64,000 nt of DNA, taken from the NCBI RefSeq assembly GCF_003967355.1, contig NZ_BIFH01000041.1, positions 62,001 to 126,000 on the forward strand, given 5' to 3'. The stretch is from Embleya hyalina. Its GTDB lineage: Bacteria > Actinomycetota > Actinomycetes > Streptomycetales > Streptomycetaceae. Positions 17,911-26,662 of this stretch are shown piece after piece; position 1 is the first letter of the stretch, and every line of letters begins with the position of its first letter. The position numbers were made by a program, and so were the translations under genes. The notes beneath the pieces were generated by a model. The model was not told where the DNA came from and did not search any database. It worked only from the letters and a program-made list of their open reading frames with translations.

Positions 17911-18399
17911 ATGACCAGCACCTCCTCCACCATCCCGCACGGTGACGACGACCTGCTGCGCGAGTTGCGCGCCCCGCAGGGCCGGCCGCTGCTGCCGACC
18001 GGCGGCGCCGTCATCACCGGTGATCCGCTGCTGGGCGACTGGCAGAGCGCCGACGTCCTGATCGGCGGCACGGTGATCGTGGGCATCGGCCCCGGTCTGC
18101 TGACCGCGGCCGGCGACGACAACATGATCGTCATCGACTGCGCGGGCACCCTCGTCCTGCCCGCCGTCGCCGACTTCACCGCCCCGCGCGCCGGCGCGAC
18201 CCTCACCCCCGGCCAGAGCGCCGACATCGCCGTCCTGCGCCTGACCGACGCCCCCGGGACACCCGCCGGCGCGATACCGGCACGCGGCACCACCCACACA
18301 CCAACCACAACTGTGAAATCACACCCAAGGATCGTCGAGTATGACTCGCGGGGTGCTTGGCAGATTTTCCAAGCAGCGTCTCAACCCAGCACCTTTTGA
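17911..18399 (+). pseudogene. Internally deleted amidohydrolase paralogue
   Basis: This 162-residue frame has an amidohydrolase N-terminal sandwich (AVITGDPLLGDWQSADVLI onward), then jumps at about residue 85 from LVLPAVADFTAPR directly to the C-terminal signature LTPGQSADIAVLRL. The whole metal-binding barrel of about 300 residues is missing and the HxH is lost. The frame is intact through the deletion and starts with ATG, so a small product could still be made. It follows the full-length paralogue in tandem. After the residual domain it runs into unrelated sequence until 18399. It is most likely a decayed duplicate. Confidence 0.7.
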
Positions 18400-18445
18400 C
18401 GTCAATCATTTCCCTCCGGTGATGGTCGGATCGTCGCCGCCCAGT

Positions 18446-18982
18446 TCAGTCAATTTTACAATAGACTTCACTGCTCGGCCTGGGAAAATGGCGCAGCGGT
18501 TGCGGAAGTGTTTCAGGACGAATTTCCAGGGCTTCCAGGAAGTCGATGACGCCCCCCGGGAACCGCGACCAGAATCGTCCCTTGTCGGTGCTGATCACAA
18601 CTTCCCACTCTTCAGGTTCACCGATAACCTGCCAGTAACAGTAGTCGCCATCCGTCGTGTTGGCCCACATGAGAACTCCCTCTGGTTCCGGAAAAGCCGG
18701 ATATGGAAATTCTTCCGGAAAGTCCTCGCGCATATCGGCCAACCACTCTGAATTCCAAGCGTTCGCTTCGAGTGGACGAAGGCCCGGGATCGACTTCCTC
18801 GGGTCGAGAAGGCGAATGAAATCCGCCAGACACAGACGTGGATAGGCGCTCACGAGGATCTTGTAGTCGACCGGGAGTCGGGTTCCGATCTGCAGTTCCA
18901 GATCGCTCCATTCAAGCGTGTCCAACATATTTTCGGGGGGCGACCCCAGGATCCTACTGAGCCTTGCAAGTGTTTCTGACAT
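18446..18982 (-). CDS. SMI1/KNR4 (SUKH) family immunity protein
   Basis: The 178-residue acidic protein has the SUKH fold signature: a leading segment with ELQIGTRLPVDYK and a later WYYC-like region (DGDYCYWQVIGEPEEW). SUKH proteins are common immunity partners of polymorphic toxins. The start at 18982 has GAGGC upstream and overlaps the end of the toxin remnant by 29 bases in the same direction, the usual toxin-immunity order. G+C here is near 50 %, far below its neighbours, a sign of recent transfer. With its toxin broken, it may persist as an orphan that protects against a related toxin of other strains. Confidence 0.85.
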   Translation of the reverse strand: MSETLARLSRILGSPPENMLDTLEWSDLELQIGTRLPVDYKILVSAYPRLCLADFIRLLDPRKSIPGLRPLEANAWNSEWLADMREDFPEEFPYPAFPEPEGVLMWANTTDGDYCYWQVIGEPEEWEVVISTDKGRFWSRFPGGVIDFLEALEIRPETLPQPLRHFPRPSSEVYCKID

Positions 18983-19609
18983 ATTGCCTCGCTCCCCTGT
19001 TGTCACTGTGCATCGGATCGAGAATATTGGGCCAGTGCGGCAGAGCCACGCCGTAGAGGGACTCGTGACTCCCGTGGGCCCTGTCGACCAAGCGTGCCTG
19101 CAGCGTTGCTCCTGAAAGCCTGAGCTCACCGGGAGTAGCGTAGATCAAGGAAACCACGTAGTACATGGCTCGCTTGATTTTGGGCTTCGTTACAGTGCTC
19201 CCCACTCTCCCCTCGATCGTTTCATCCATGAATTGTTCATCGTGTCGTGAACACACGTGAACAGATTCACCTCCTTGTCCGGCCCTCCGAGACTATTGGC
19301 AATGATGTGGCATCGCGCATAAGGATGCTCTTTCTCCCAGTCTCCATTGGAAGCCTTCGGCCAGCCGGGCGGATGAATGCCACTGATACCGGAGCGTGCA
19401 TTGCCGACGTCTTGCGGACAAATCAATGCCCTGTCGCCACTGGCAACCGCCCCTCCGGCTACGGCATTAAAATAGTAAGGATCGTTCGAAAATCGCCCAC
19501 TCCGGGGAACATTGCAGATATCACGATCCTCACCCGTGTTGGTCACTGTCGGATCGAAGCCGCTGATCATCCCGTCGACTTCCGTTTGCAACTCCGTATC
19601 GCCCTTTAG
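18954..19609 (-). pseudogene. Orphan polymorphic-toxin C-terminal nuclease, frameshifted
   Basis: Two frames carry consecutive parts of one domain. The first (19609-19190) has HPYARCHIIANSLGGPDKEV and NLFTC, resembling the R-H-LGG-NL core of DNA/RNA non-specific endonuclease toxins. The second (19256-18954) continues from FMDETIEGRVGSTVTK to the C-terminus. A one-base shift near 19225 separates them. The upstream delivery and repeat part of the toxin is absent, and no good start codon precedes the domain; a TTG at 19591 is the only option. Base composition is near 50 % G+C. The SUKH immunity gene follows directly. The nuclease assignment is by motif and moderate. Confidence 0.65.
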
Positions 19610-19739
19610 TTATTCGGCGAGCTCGGGACTGTGAAACTAGCTTCGATTTACAGACCCAACGGTGGGCCGTCGGCGGGCGTGGCCGGGCCGAGTGTCGCGA
19701 GGCCGGGACGCGGGACGGCGGCGTTCGGGAGGCGACGGC

Positions 19740-20234
19740 GGGTGTGGCAGGCCGGATCGGGGCGGGTGGCGTGGGGGCCGGTGATGACGCAGAGGCCGAC
19801 GACGGCGGCGCGGTGGCGGTGCGGGAGGTGGTCGTTCCCGGGCCCGGGACCGTGCACCGCGGGGTCGCGATCGGGCGCTGGGGCGAGCGCCGGGTCGCTC
19901 GGGATGGGCGCAGCTGAACCGGCGCAGCGGGAGGCGCTGCCCGTCGTCGGCGTCGCGGCGCTGTTCGTCCGGGGTGGTGGCGGAGCGGGCTGGGGTGTCG
20001 GGTGGGCCGAGGGCGGGGCGCAGCAGGTGCGGGGTGTTCGCGGTCGGATTGGCCACGGCCGGGGTGTTCTTCGCGCGGGAGGGGCACCTGGAGGTCCCGC
20101 GCGGGCACGTCGAGGTCGTCGACGTGCCCGCAGGCGGCGGGGGTGAGGAGGTGCGGTCGGGGGCGTGGGTCACCAACACCCGGCGCGGCGCTGCCGGATC
20201 GTGTCGACGATGTCTCGATCCGGGCGTCACATGA
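19740..20234 (+). pseudogene. Helicase-associated-domain remnants
   Basis: Segments in different forward frames resemble the helicase-associated repeats of actinomycete DEAD-like helicases. GVFFAREGHLEVPRGHVE with SGAWVTNTRRGAA lies at about 20055-20200. An earlier GVAIGRWGERR piece and a PAQREALPVVGV piece lie upstream. At least two frame changes and no ATPase motifs indicate a decayed gene end. Confidence 0.45.
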
Positions 20235-20330
20235 CGGCTTCGTCGTCGCTCGTTCCCTGGTTGTGATGCGGCTGTGGCGAACGCGTCGGGTGGATCGGCG
20301 ACAGGTGTGTCGGGCCCTGCCGTCGGGGGG

Positions 20331-22292
20331 TCAGCCGATCATGTTCCAGGACGAGAATGTTCCGTCGGGGTTTTCCCGGCTGTTGAATACCTGGCCGCCC
20401 GGGCCGATCGTCAGCAGGGCGATCGTGCCGTCTCGGCCGGCGGCTGCGGCGGGGAGGCCGACGAGCAGGCCGCCTCGGTCGGTCCACGGGCCGAAAGGCT
20501 GGTCGGGTCCGGCCTGGCGGGAGAAGCTCACTCCTCCACCCTGGTTGCGGACCATCGTCACGATGCGGCCGCCGCTCGTGGCGGCGGCGGGCTCGCCGAG
20601 GCCCGGGGCGCCGGTGATCGTCGCCGGGCCGAGCCAGCCGCCGTCGGGCTGTGCCTGATACAGGGTCGTCAACTCGGCGCTGCCGGGTTGACGATAGAAC
20701 AACTCGATGCGGCCCGAGGCGTTGATCCCGGTCGACAGGCCGCTCGCGGCCACGATGCCCGGGAACGCGGTGTCGAATCGGAACGGGGCGTTGGGAGCCG
20801 GTTGGTACCAGTGCAGCACCTTGCCGGTGGTCGCCGCGAACAACTCGATTCGACCGCTGTTGGTCGTGACCGCCGCGGGTGGGCCCTGGATGCCGGAACC
20901 CATCATGTCGACCCAGCCGTTCCAGGCGCCGTTGGGTTGGGCCTGCCAGCGGGTGCTGATGCCGCCGCCCCTATGGCGCACGAACACCTGGAGCCGACCG
21001 TCTGCGTTGGGTACCACCACCGGGCTGCTCACCCGGAGCGAGTCGACTCCGGCGTTGGGTGAGCCGAGGGCGCCCCATCCCCATCCCCCGCCGAGGCCTT
21101 GGAAACGCGAGACGATCTCCCCCGTGTCGCGGCGTTGGGCGAAGACCTCCAGACGGCCGTCCGCGTTGCGGGACACGTTCAGGCCTGGGTTCAGGTAGAA
21201 GCCGTAGTTGCCGTGGGCGTAAGGGCCGTGCCAGGTCAGGGTGCTGTCCTGGGACCACTCGTACAAATCGCCGGCCTCCACCACGAAGGCGTGCAGCAGC
21301 CCTTCCGCGTCGGGGCCCATCCAACGCGTCCCGCGGGGTGCGCGCGAATATTCGCGGGGTCCCCATCCGTCGTCGTAACCGGCTCCGACCCGGTCGTCCC
21401 TCTCGTCGTAGTCGGCGAAGGTCGTCTTCTTCTCCGTCACCTGGGCCTGGGACAGGTTGATCGGCATCTCGTCGATGTTGTAGTCGCGATAGTGCTCCAG
21501 GAGCACGCGACCGTTGTGGACACCGCCGTAGCGCGCGACGGCGGCGTCGGCGAAGCGCGATGCGGCGATGTGGGCGAGGTGGTCGCCTTCGGGATAGGAG
21601 GGAGCCATCAGCAAGTCCGGCGCGGAATCCTGTGCCCGCACCGTGGTGGCCCCGTAGTAGGCCAACAGGTCCGATACGAGGGTCACCACGTCCGACCGGT
21701 AGTACTGCCGCGGCCAAGGACCCCCGTTGGGGTCCCCATCCATGTCCAGGGTCCTGGCCTGCTTCTCTCCACCTTGTTCCTCGAGGTCGGAGAGTGAACC
21801 CGAGTTGTAGTCCTTCCCCAGCTCCGGCAGATTCAAGAAGACCAGCTTCAGACCCGTCCACGTGTCCAGCGTGAACTCTTCGACCAGGGCACCATTGGGG
21901 AACGAACGTTCGATCAGGGTCCAACACCCACCCGGACCCGCGTGATCCCTCCCGCAGACGCCGTCGTCGGTCAACCCCGCCATCCGCGCGTAGGCGGCCA
22001 TCACGCCCGCCTGGCGTGTCCTGGCATAGGCGACATCCACCTCCTCGTTGTCCTTCTCACCGTCCGGCGTTGCGCCCTCGCCGGCGGTCAGGTAGATCGT
22101 GGTCGTGTCGACGCCCGCCGCTATCCCTCCGGACACGTCCGGATTCATGAACAACAAGTCGTCGTCCTGGTGCGCCACGATCTGCACGAAGTGCGACGTG
22201 AGCGAAGTTGCCGACGCATTCGGCGCCGACAACACCTGAACACCCATCAAACCGGCCACGACCAGCGCGGCCCCTCTCCACCGACCTCCCAC
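20331..22292 (-). CDS. Secreted PIG-L family deacetylase with C-terminal beta-propeller
   Basis: The 653-residue protein starts with an export signal (hydrophobic stretch 8-22, ANASA before the mature end). Residues about 33-290 form a PIG-L/LmbE zinc deacetylase, with the AHxDD motif at H41-D43-D44 and a second metal motif GDHLAHI. The remaining ~330 residues are repeated blades (ADGRLEVF, ADGRLQVF, SGRIELF, SGRIELFY) of the PLL/tachylectin-like propeller type, likely carbohydrate-binding. The product probably deacetylates an extracellular N-acetylated sugar polymer. The GTG at 22292 is preferred for its GGGGGT ribosome site. Longer in-frame starts would bury the signal peptide. Confidence 0.88.
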   Translation of the reverse strand: MGGRWRGAALVVAGLMGVQVLSAPNASATSLTSHFVQIVAHQDDDLLFMNPDVSGGIAAGVDTTTIYLTAGEGATPDGEKDNEEVDVAYARTRQAGVMAAYARMAGLTDDGVCGRDHAGPGGCWTLIERSFPNGALVEEFTLDTWTGLKLVFLNLPELGKDYNSGSLSDLEEQGGEKQARTLDMDGDPNGGPWPRQYYRSDVVTLVSDLLAYYGATTVRAQDSAPDLLMAPSYPEGDHLAHIAASRFADAAVARYGGVHNGRVLLEHYRDYNIDEMPINLSQAQVTEKKTTFADYDERDDRVGAGYDDGWGPREYSRAPRGTRWMGPDAEGLLHAFVVEAGDLYEWSQDSTLTWHGPYAHGNYGFYLNPGLNVSRNADGRLEVFAQRRDTGEIVSRFQGLGGGWGWGALGSPNAGVDSLRVSSPVVVPNADGRLQVFVRHRGGGISTRWQAQPNGAWNGWVDMMGSGIQGPPAAVTTNSGRIELFAATTGKVLHWYQPAPNAPFRFDTAFPGIVAASGLSTGINASGRIELFYRQPGSAELTTLYQAQPDGGWLGPATITGAPGLGEPAAATSGGRIVTMVRNQGGGVSFSRQAGPDQPFGPWTDRGGLLVGLPAAAAGRDGTIALLTIGPGGQVFNSRENPDGTFSSWNMIG

Positions 22293-22512
22293 CGAACTAC
22301 CCCCATTCTCAACGGCGGTTCCACACACGGCACGCGAACCGTCCGCCGACGACCCTACGGACGGTCGCGGACACCTCGCCGACACCAGGCGTGCACGGAC
22401 ACGGCGCGCCGTTGCCGAGGGTTGTCCCGTATGCACCGGCGCCCCTTATCCCGCCAACCGGACTGCGCCGATATCCAGAGTGTGCGACTGCGAGCTGTGG
22501 CAGCCTGCCGTC

Positions 22513-22854
22513 ATGCCCGCAGAGCTACGAGAACACGCAGGTCGTCACTACGCCGTCCGGTTCACCTACGCCTTGCCCGACGATTCGTGGGCTGTGGAGC
22601 TGAGCGAGGCTGTGCCGACGCCGGCTGCCCGGACCGAGGTCCCCGACGCGGCAACTCACCTGCCTGGAACTGCCTTCCTGGTGGCTTTCGTTCCCGACGA
22701 GGACCCTGACCTGGGGCCGAGGGTCCACATCCACAGCCATGACGAACACGTCATCCCCTACGAGATCATGCACTGGTTCATGGAACAGGTGGCCGACCAG
22801 GTGGATCGCTGCCGCATCGGGTTCGAGCAGGGCGTACCCGAAACAGCGGAATGA
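22513..22854 (+). CDS. Small acidic protein of unknown function
   Basis: A 113-residue acidic frame with balanced composition and continuous codon bias, rich in Asp/Glu, His and Pro, including GPRVHIHSHDEHVIPYEIM. No family is recognised. The ATG at 22513 or an in-frame GTG at 22480 could start it; neither has a strong ribosome site. It stands alone, divergent from the PIG-L gene and followed by gene fragments. Confidence 0.5.
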   Translation: MPAELREHAGRHYAVRFTYALPDDSWAVELSEAVPTPAARTEVPDAATHLPGTAFLVAFVPDEDPDLGPRVHIHSHDEHVIPYEIMHWFMEQVADQVDRCRIGFEQGVPETAE

Positions 22855-22922
22855 TCACACTGCGGCTGATGTGATACGGCATCCGAGCCGTCCTGAACAG
22901 CTCTTCCCGCCGGGCCGAGCCC

Positions 22923-23140
22923 ATGCCGATTCGGCTTCTGTACGACCTCTACCACGCCATCGTCGGCGCCACGACGGCGGACTTCCCCGCGCTGCTGCCC
23001 GAGGTCTGGCTGCGCTGGGACCCCAAGACCGCCCACACACGCGGAGTGGACGCACTGTTGCGGTTCCGCATGGGCCTCCTGCTGCTCCTGCCCTGCGACC
23101 GACGGGTCGTGATCGAAGTCGACGGCAAGGAATCCGCCAC
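22923..23140 (+). pseudogene. C-terminal fragment of an AbiJ-like/nuclease-type protein
   Basis: About 72 residues (LLPEVWLRWDPKT, ALLRFRMGLLLLLP, RRVVIEVDGK) resemble the conserved nuclease-like C-terminal part of actinomycete abortive-infection-type proteins. The segment usually continues past EVDG with a histidine-bearing stretch, but here it breaks into unrelated sequence. The N-terminal domain is missing. It is a relic of a defence-type gene. The family assignment is from memory and tentative. Confidence 0.45.
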
Positions 23141-23331
23141 TGCGTTGCGATGGAACAGTGAAAATCCACCGGCACGAATGAGACCGAGTGAGTATCCGCC
23201 ATATTCGTTGGGCAATGATCGGCATCATGGTGCGCCGGCTCACGCGCACAGGTCCGGCTGCACAACCGGGTCCCCGACCGCTCACCCGGGTCTCGGCGGT
23301 GGGACGGACGCCTGGCTCGTAAGCGATCGGC

Positions 23332-23748
23332 TCAGTCCACATCCTCACCGAGAAGGATCGCCTCCAATGCGAGCAGGTCCGCGTCATCGAGTTGTGGGAC
23401 CGTCCAGCCCGTGGCTTGCGCGTGCGCGATGAACTGCGGGTCGAGTGTCACGTGGTAGTGCTCGACGTAGTGGGCCAGGTCCGAGTACCAAAGCCAGTGC
23501 CCGTCCGTCAGCAGGTGCAGCCCGCCGATCACAGCGCTGTCGGGGCTGAGAACGTCACGCACGAGCGTGGTCGTCGCGGCCAACTGGGCACCGTGCCGCA
23601 GGTATTCGACCAGCTCACGAGCATTCGCGGACGCCTCGGCCTTGACCGCGGACCGCAGCGACGGCCCATCCGGGCTGCCCTGTTCAAGCTCTCTGAAGTC
23701 GCCGACGAAGGGGACCCGCGCATCGCTCACCAGCAGAGGCTGGAACAT
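23332..23748 (-). CDS. Actinobacterial protein of unknown function
   Basis: A 138-residue protein with clear coding character: start MFQPLLVSDARVPFVGDF, middle DVLSPDSAVIGGLHLLTDG and end LDDADLLALEAILLGEDVD. It resembles a family of short streptomycete proteins without assigned role. ATG at 23748 follows GGTGGAGAG. The frame is open upstream, but that part is the shadow of an IS256 fragment on the other strand that ends 49 bases before the start. The IS remnant may have cut off its original promoter. Confidence 0.6.
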   Translation of the reverse strand: MFQPLLVSDARVPFVGDFRELEQGSPDGPSLRSAVKAEASANARELVEYLRHGAQLAATTTLVRDVLSPDSAVIGGLHLLTDGHWLWYSDLAHYVEHYHVTLDPQFIAHAQATGWTVPQLDDADLLALEAILLGEDVD

Positions 23749-23796
23749 CTCTCCACCCACGATCGCCGTAGATCTCAAACGCAGTCTCCAAGGAAG

Positions 23797-24024
23797 GTGG
23801 TCTACAGCACGAACATGATCGAGTCGATGAACGTCAGACTCCGGAAGGTCACCCGCAACCGCGGTCATTTCCCCACGGAACAAGCCGCGCTCAAGGTGCT
23901 CTACCTGGCGGTTCGCGAACAGATCGAGCAGCGGGCACGCGACCCGAACCTGGTCGCGCCACACTGGAAGAACACCCTCAACGCCTTCCCGCTCTTCTTC
24001 GAAGACCGCCTCAGCGTTCGGTGA
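23797..24024 (+). pseudogene. IS256-family transposase C-terminal fragment
   Basis: Seventy-five residues begin VVYSTNMIESMNVRLRKVTR and end LNAFPLFFEDRLSVR. They match the C-terminal DDE-E region of IS256-family transposases. The rest of the gene is absent, so this is a relic. It lies divergently beside the 138-residue hypothetical gene. Confidence 0.8.
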
Positions 24025-24167
24025 CCAGCCCAGGACTTGCACAAGGACGCTGACACGCCGCGATTGCCCCGCCGGGGCTTGGGATTGTCGATTGCTCGGT
24101 GGTCGGACGGATATGTGCAAACGCTGATTCTCCGGGCCGGGCCGGGGCGGTGGAGAGGGGGAACGGC

Positions 24168-24479
24168 ATGTTGGCGGAGTCGTTGGTGACGTTGGCGTCG
24201 GGTGGGGCGGTGGCCGTGGCGGCGGGTACCGATGTGTGGCTCGCGTTTCGGAACCGGGCGGGGCGTCTCCTCGGACGCAGGGACGCGGGGGCGACGACGG
24301 TGGTGCCGGCGCGGTCGGATCGCTCGGGGACCGAGGGCGAGGCCGCCGATGCGGCGGACGTGGATCGGGTCCGGGCCCGAGTGGCCGGGGCGTGGCAGGG
24401 GCGGTTCGAGGATCATCCCCCGAGAGACGACTACCAAGTCACGTTCCCTGAACAACCCTTCTCAGACGCCCTCCATTGA
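24168..24479 (+). CDS. Small actinobacterial protein, unknown function
   Basis: A 103-residue protein beginning MLAESLVTLASGGAVAVAAG with an Arg/Glu/Ala-rich middle (FRNRAGRLLGRRDAG, ADVDRVRARVAGAWQGRFED). It resembles short alpha-helical proteins often encoded beside NTPase or protease-like genes in Streptomyces. ATG at 24168 follows GGAGAGGGGGAA. No partner gene is present here. The sequence could form a short membrane-associated N-terminal helix and a coiled C-terminal part. Confidence 0.55.
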   Translation: MLAESLVTLASGGAVAVAAGTDVWLAFRNRAGRLLGRRDAGATTVVPARSDRSGTEGEAADAADVDRVRARVAGAWQGRFEDHPPRDDYQVTFPEQPFSDALH

Positions 24480-24691
24480 GCTTTGCGGATCCGATTGTGT
24501 TGTTCATCGCGTCAGGGCGGTTGCTGCGACGAAGCCGTTGAGGAGCGCAGGGCGATGTCGGATGTCCCGCAGGCATTGGCGGGCGGCCGGTTCCGGCTCG
24601 GTGGCGAACGCATGATCCTCCGGCATCACACACGTCTTCGCACCCAACGTGCCGGCCGAATCACGACCCTTGGTCGGGGCACTACCGGGGG

Positions 24692-25066
24692 CTACTCGCC
24701 GACCATGGTGAAGCTGAGGACCATGACCTGCTCATATTTCGGCGGGAAGCCCTGGGTCAGGCGCATCAACGACTTCGCGTCGACGTCGATGTCCTCGGTG
24801 GCCGCGGGGTCGGCGACGATGAGCGAGGAGGTGACGTTGTTGAAGTCGTCCCCCACGTAGTCGGTGGACGAGGTGAGGAGCTTGGACCTGCCCGTGAAAT
24901 TCGGGTCCTCGTACAGACAGACCGTCCAGCCGTCCGGCACCCGGACCGAACTGATGGTGTCCTCCCCCTCCTTCAACTCACTCGCGTCGTATGCTCCCGG
25001 CTTCAGGGTCTGACTGCGACCTCGATAGCCGCGCTCGGTGTGGACGGTGACGTTCCTGTCAGCCAC
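24692..25066 (-). CDS. Beta/gamma-crystallin domain protein
   Basis: The 124-residue protein holds one beta/gamma-crystallin unit pair: VTVHTERGYRGRSQTLKPG, then VCLYEDPNFTGRSKLL, the Greek-key pattern with aromatic-G-x-S. Such domains often bind calcium or act as stress or inhibitor proteins. A C-terminal extension of about 35 residues follows. GTG at 25066 is chosen because GAGGAG lies six bases upstream. An ATG ten codons earlier would bury that site. There is no signal peptide, which is unusual because most bacterial members are secreted. Confidence 0.8.
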   Translation of the reverse strand: MADRNVTVHTERGYRGRSQTLKPGAYDASELKEGEDTISSVRVPDGWTVCLYEDPNFTGRSKLLTSSTDYVGDDFNNVTSSLIVADPAATEDIDVDAKSLMRLTQGFPPKYEQVMVLSFTMVGE

Positions 25067-25762
25067 GGAATACTCCTCGGTGGGCGTGATCGACATTGGC
25101 AGGGCGGACGGGACCCGCCCGGTTCCGGCAAGCATCGCCGTGCCCCCTGGTTGTCGTCGGCAGAACATGCGTACAAGCGGCACTGTTGACCCGTAAGGAG
25201 TACGCCCCAGCCGGAGAACCCGACTCCGTCGGCGCGGACAAAGGGACGCGGCCTCGCCTCGAACGGTCCGGCGAACCGGATCATCCGAGACGAGGTGCCC
25301 CCATGAACCACTCCTCGCGGGGGTCCCAGACCCTGGCCGCCGCCCAGTCGAGCATTCGCCGTATGGGCTCCGTATCACCCAGATTGGGTACCTTTAGGGA
25401 GTTGATGCCGGTCTCTCAGGTCGCCCCGAACACGGCGCGGCACCGACCAAGGAGAGCATTGCGAACTCCGGGCGTCCGACACGTGAGCCGAGCAGGTGCT
25501 CGCGGTGCGAAGAGGCCCGAGGACGTGGCCGGCTCGCGGGACGGGTCAGTCGGCGGGTACCCCGTCCCGGCGCAGGGGTCGTCCCAGGATGTGGTGCATG
25601 TTCTGTTCGATCTCGTCCAGGAGTTAACGACCTGCGGCTTCCTCGTCCACCCACTCCGGTGACACGATCCACTGACAAACCACCCATGCACCGCAGCGGC
25701 GTCGCGTGTTCGTCCCCGGGGCGGGCCGGGTGTCGTCCTACAGTGGTCCAGGAGGTGTGGCG
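25067..25762. other. Intergenic stretch with one short coding-like relic
   Basis: About 700 bases without an intact gene. On the minus strand at about 25545-25660, the pieces EWVDEEAAGR, an in-frame TAA, then LLDEIEQNMHHILGRPL look like the end of a former gene interrupted by a stop. No function can be given. Nothing else stands out. Confidence 0.35.
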
Positions 25763-26125
25763 ATGAGCGACGACAACACGATTCCCGGTATCGATCCGAG
25801 TGTTCCCCCCAGTGGTGAGGGTTGCGTGGAGTGCCTGGCCGGCGAGGGTCAGGGGTGGTGGTTCCACCTGCGCAGGTGCGCCGCCTGCGGCCACGTCGGC
25901 TGCTGTGACTCCTCCCCGTCCCAGCACGCCGCCGCGCACGCACGCTCGGCGGGGCATCCCTTCCTGGCCAGCTTCGAACCCGGCGAGGACTGGTACTGGA
26001 ACACCGAGACCGAACAGTTCTACGAGGGCCCGCCGCTGGCCGCACCCACCGCCCACCCGACCACCCAGCCCGCCCCGGGCCCCGCCGGCCGTGTCCCCAA
26101 CGACTGGCAGCAACGACTCCGCTGA
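25763..26125 (+). CDS. UBP-type zinc finger protein
   Basis: The 120-residue protein has a ubiquitin-hydrolase-type (UBP) zinc finger: CVEC, then RRCAACGHVGCCD, followed by three spaced histidines (QHAAAHARSAGH) and WYW. Bacteria lack ubiquitin, and the role of these stand-alone domains is unknown; they are common next to thioredoxin or redox genes in actinomycetes. ATG at 25763 follows a perfect AGGAGGTG. The Pro/Ala-rich tail of about 25 residues looks disordered. A thioredoxin-like gene lies convergently 200 bases away. Confidence 0.88.
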   Translation: MSDDNTIPGIDPSVPPSGEGCVECLAGEGQGWWFHLRRCAACGHVGCCDSSPSQHAAAHARSAGHPFLASFEPGEDWYWNTETEQFYEGPPLAAPTAHPTTQPAPGPAGRVPNDWQQRLR

Positions 26126-26323
26126 CCCACCACCCGGTCGGCCACCCACAGGCACCTTCGCGTTCACGCGTTCACCGCCCGCGGCACTCGTCCACGCCGG
26201 GACTTCGGCGCCTTCGAGCCCGGGAAGGGGTTCGTGTGGGGCGGTTCTCACGAACGTCCGGTCCGGCTGTCCGGCGCGGGCCGTCGTCGGCGCCCGCTCG
26301 GATGTCCGGTCGGGTGCCGCGGG

Positions 26324-26650
26324 TTACAGGTGCGGGGTGACCAGGGCGACCACCCGTGCCTTGTTCGCGGGACCGATCCAGGTGCCGGCGATCCTGCCGC
26401 CCTTGAACACGTGGAGCGTGGGGATCTGGTTGATGCCGTACTTCTGCGTGGTGGTCGGACTCTCGTCGATGTCGAGCCGGGCGACGGTCAGCCGGCCGGA
26501 GTACTCCTTCGCAACATCGACCAGCACCGGGTCGAGCGCCCGGCACACATCGGACCACTCCGCGCGGAAGACGGCCGGCACCGGCCCGGTCCCCTTGACC
26601 ACCCTCGCCTCGAAGTCCGCGTCGGTCACGTCGATGACGGTGCCTGCCAT
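26324..26650 (-). CDS. Thioredoxin-fold protein with a single active-site cysteine
   Basis: The 108-residue product is full-length thioredoxin fold with the cis-proline motif IPTLHVFKGG. The WCGPC active site reads W32-S33-D34-V35-C36, so the attacking first cysteine is Ser and only the resolving Cys remains. It cannot work as a normal disulfide reductase. It could act as a monothiol trap, chaperone or regulator. The ATG at 26650 follows GTGAGAGGA. The adjacent gene on the other strand encodes a UBP zinc finger. The gene is intact and has normal codon use. Confidence 0.88.
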   Translation of the reverse strand: MAGTVIDVTDADFEARVVKGTGPVPAVFRAEWSDVCRALDPVLVDVAKEYSGRLTVARLDIDESPTTTQKYGINQIPTLHVFKGGRIAGTWIGPANKARVVALVTPHL

Positions 26651-26662
26651 GGATCAGTCCTC

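Noticed and set aside
20331-24480. A defence island built from the AbiJ-like piece, small helical protein and STAND fragment
   Set aside because: The pieces are truncated or separated by unrelated genes. No complete effector remains, so an active system cannot be supported.
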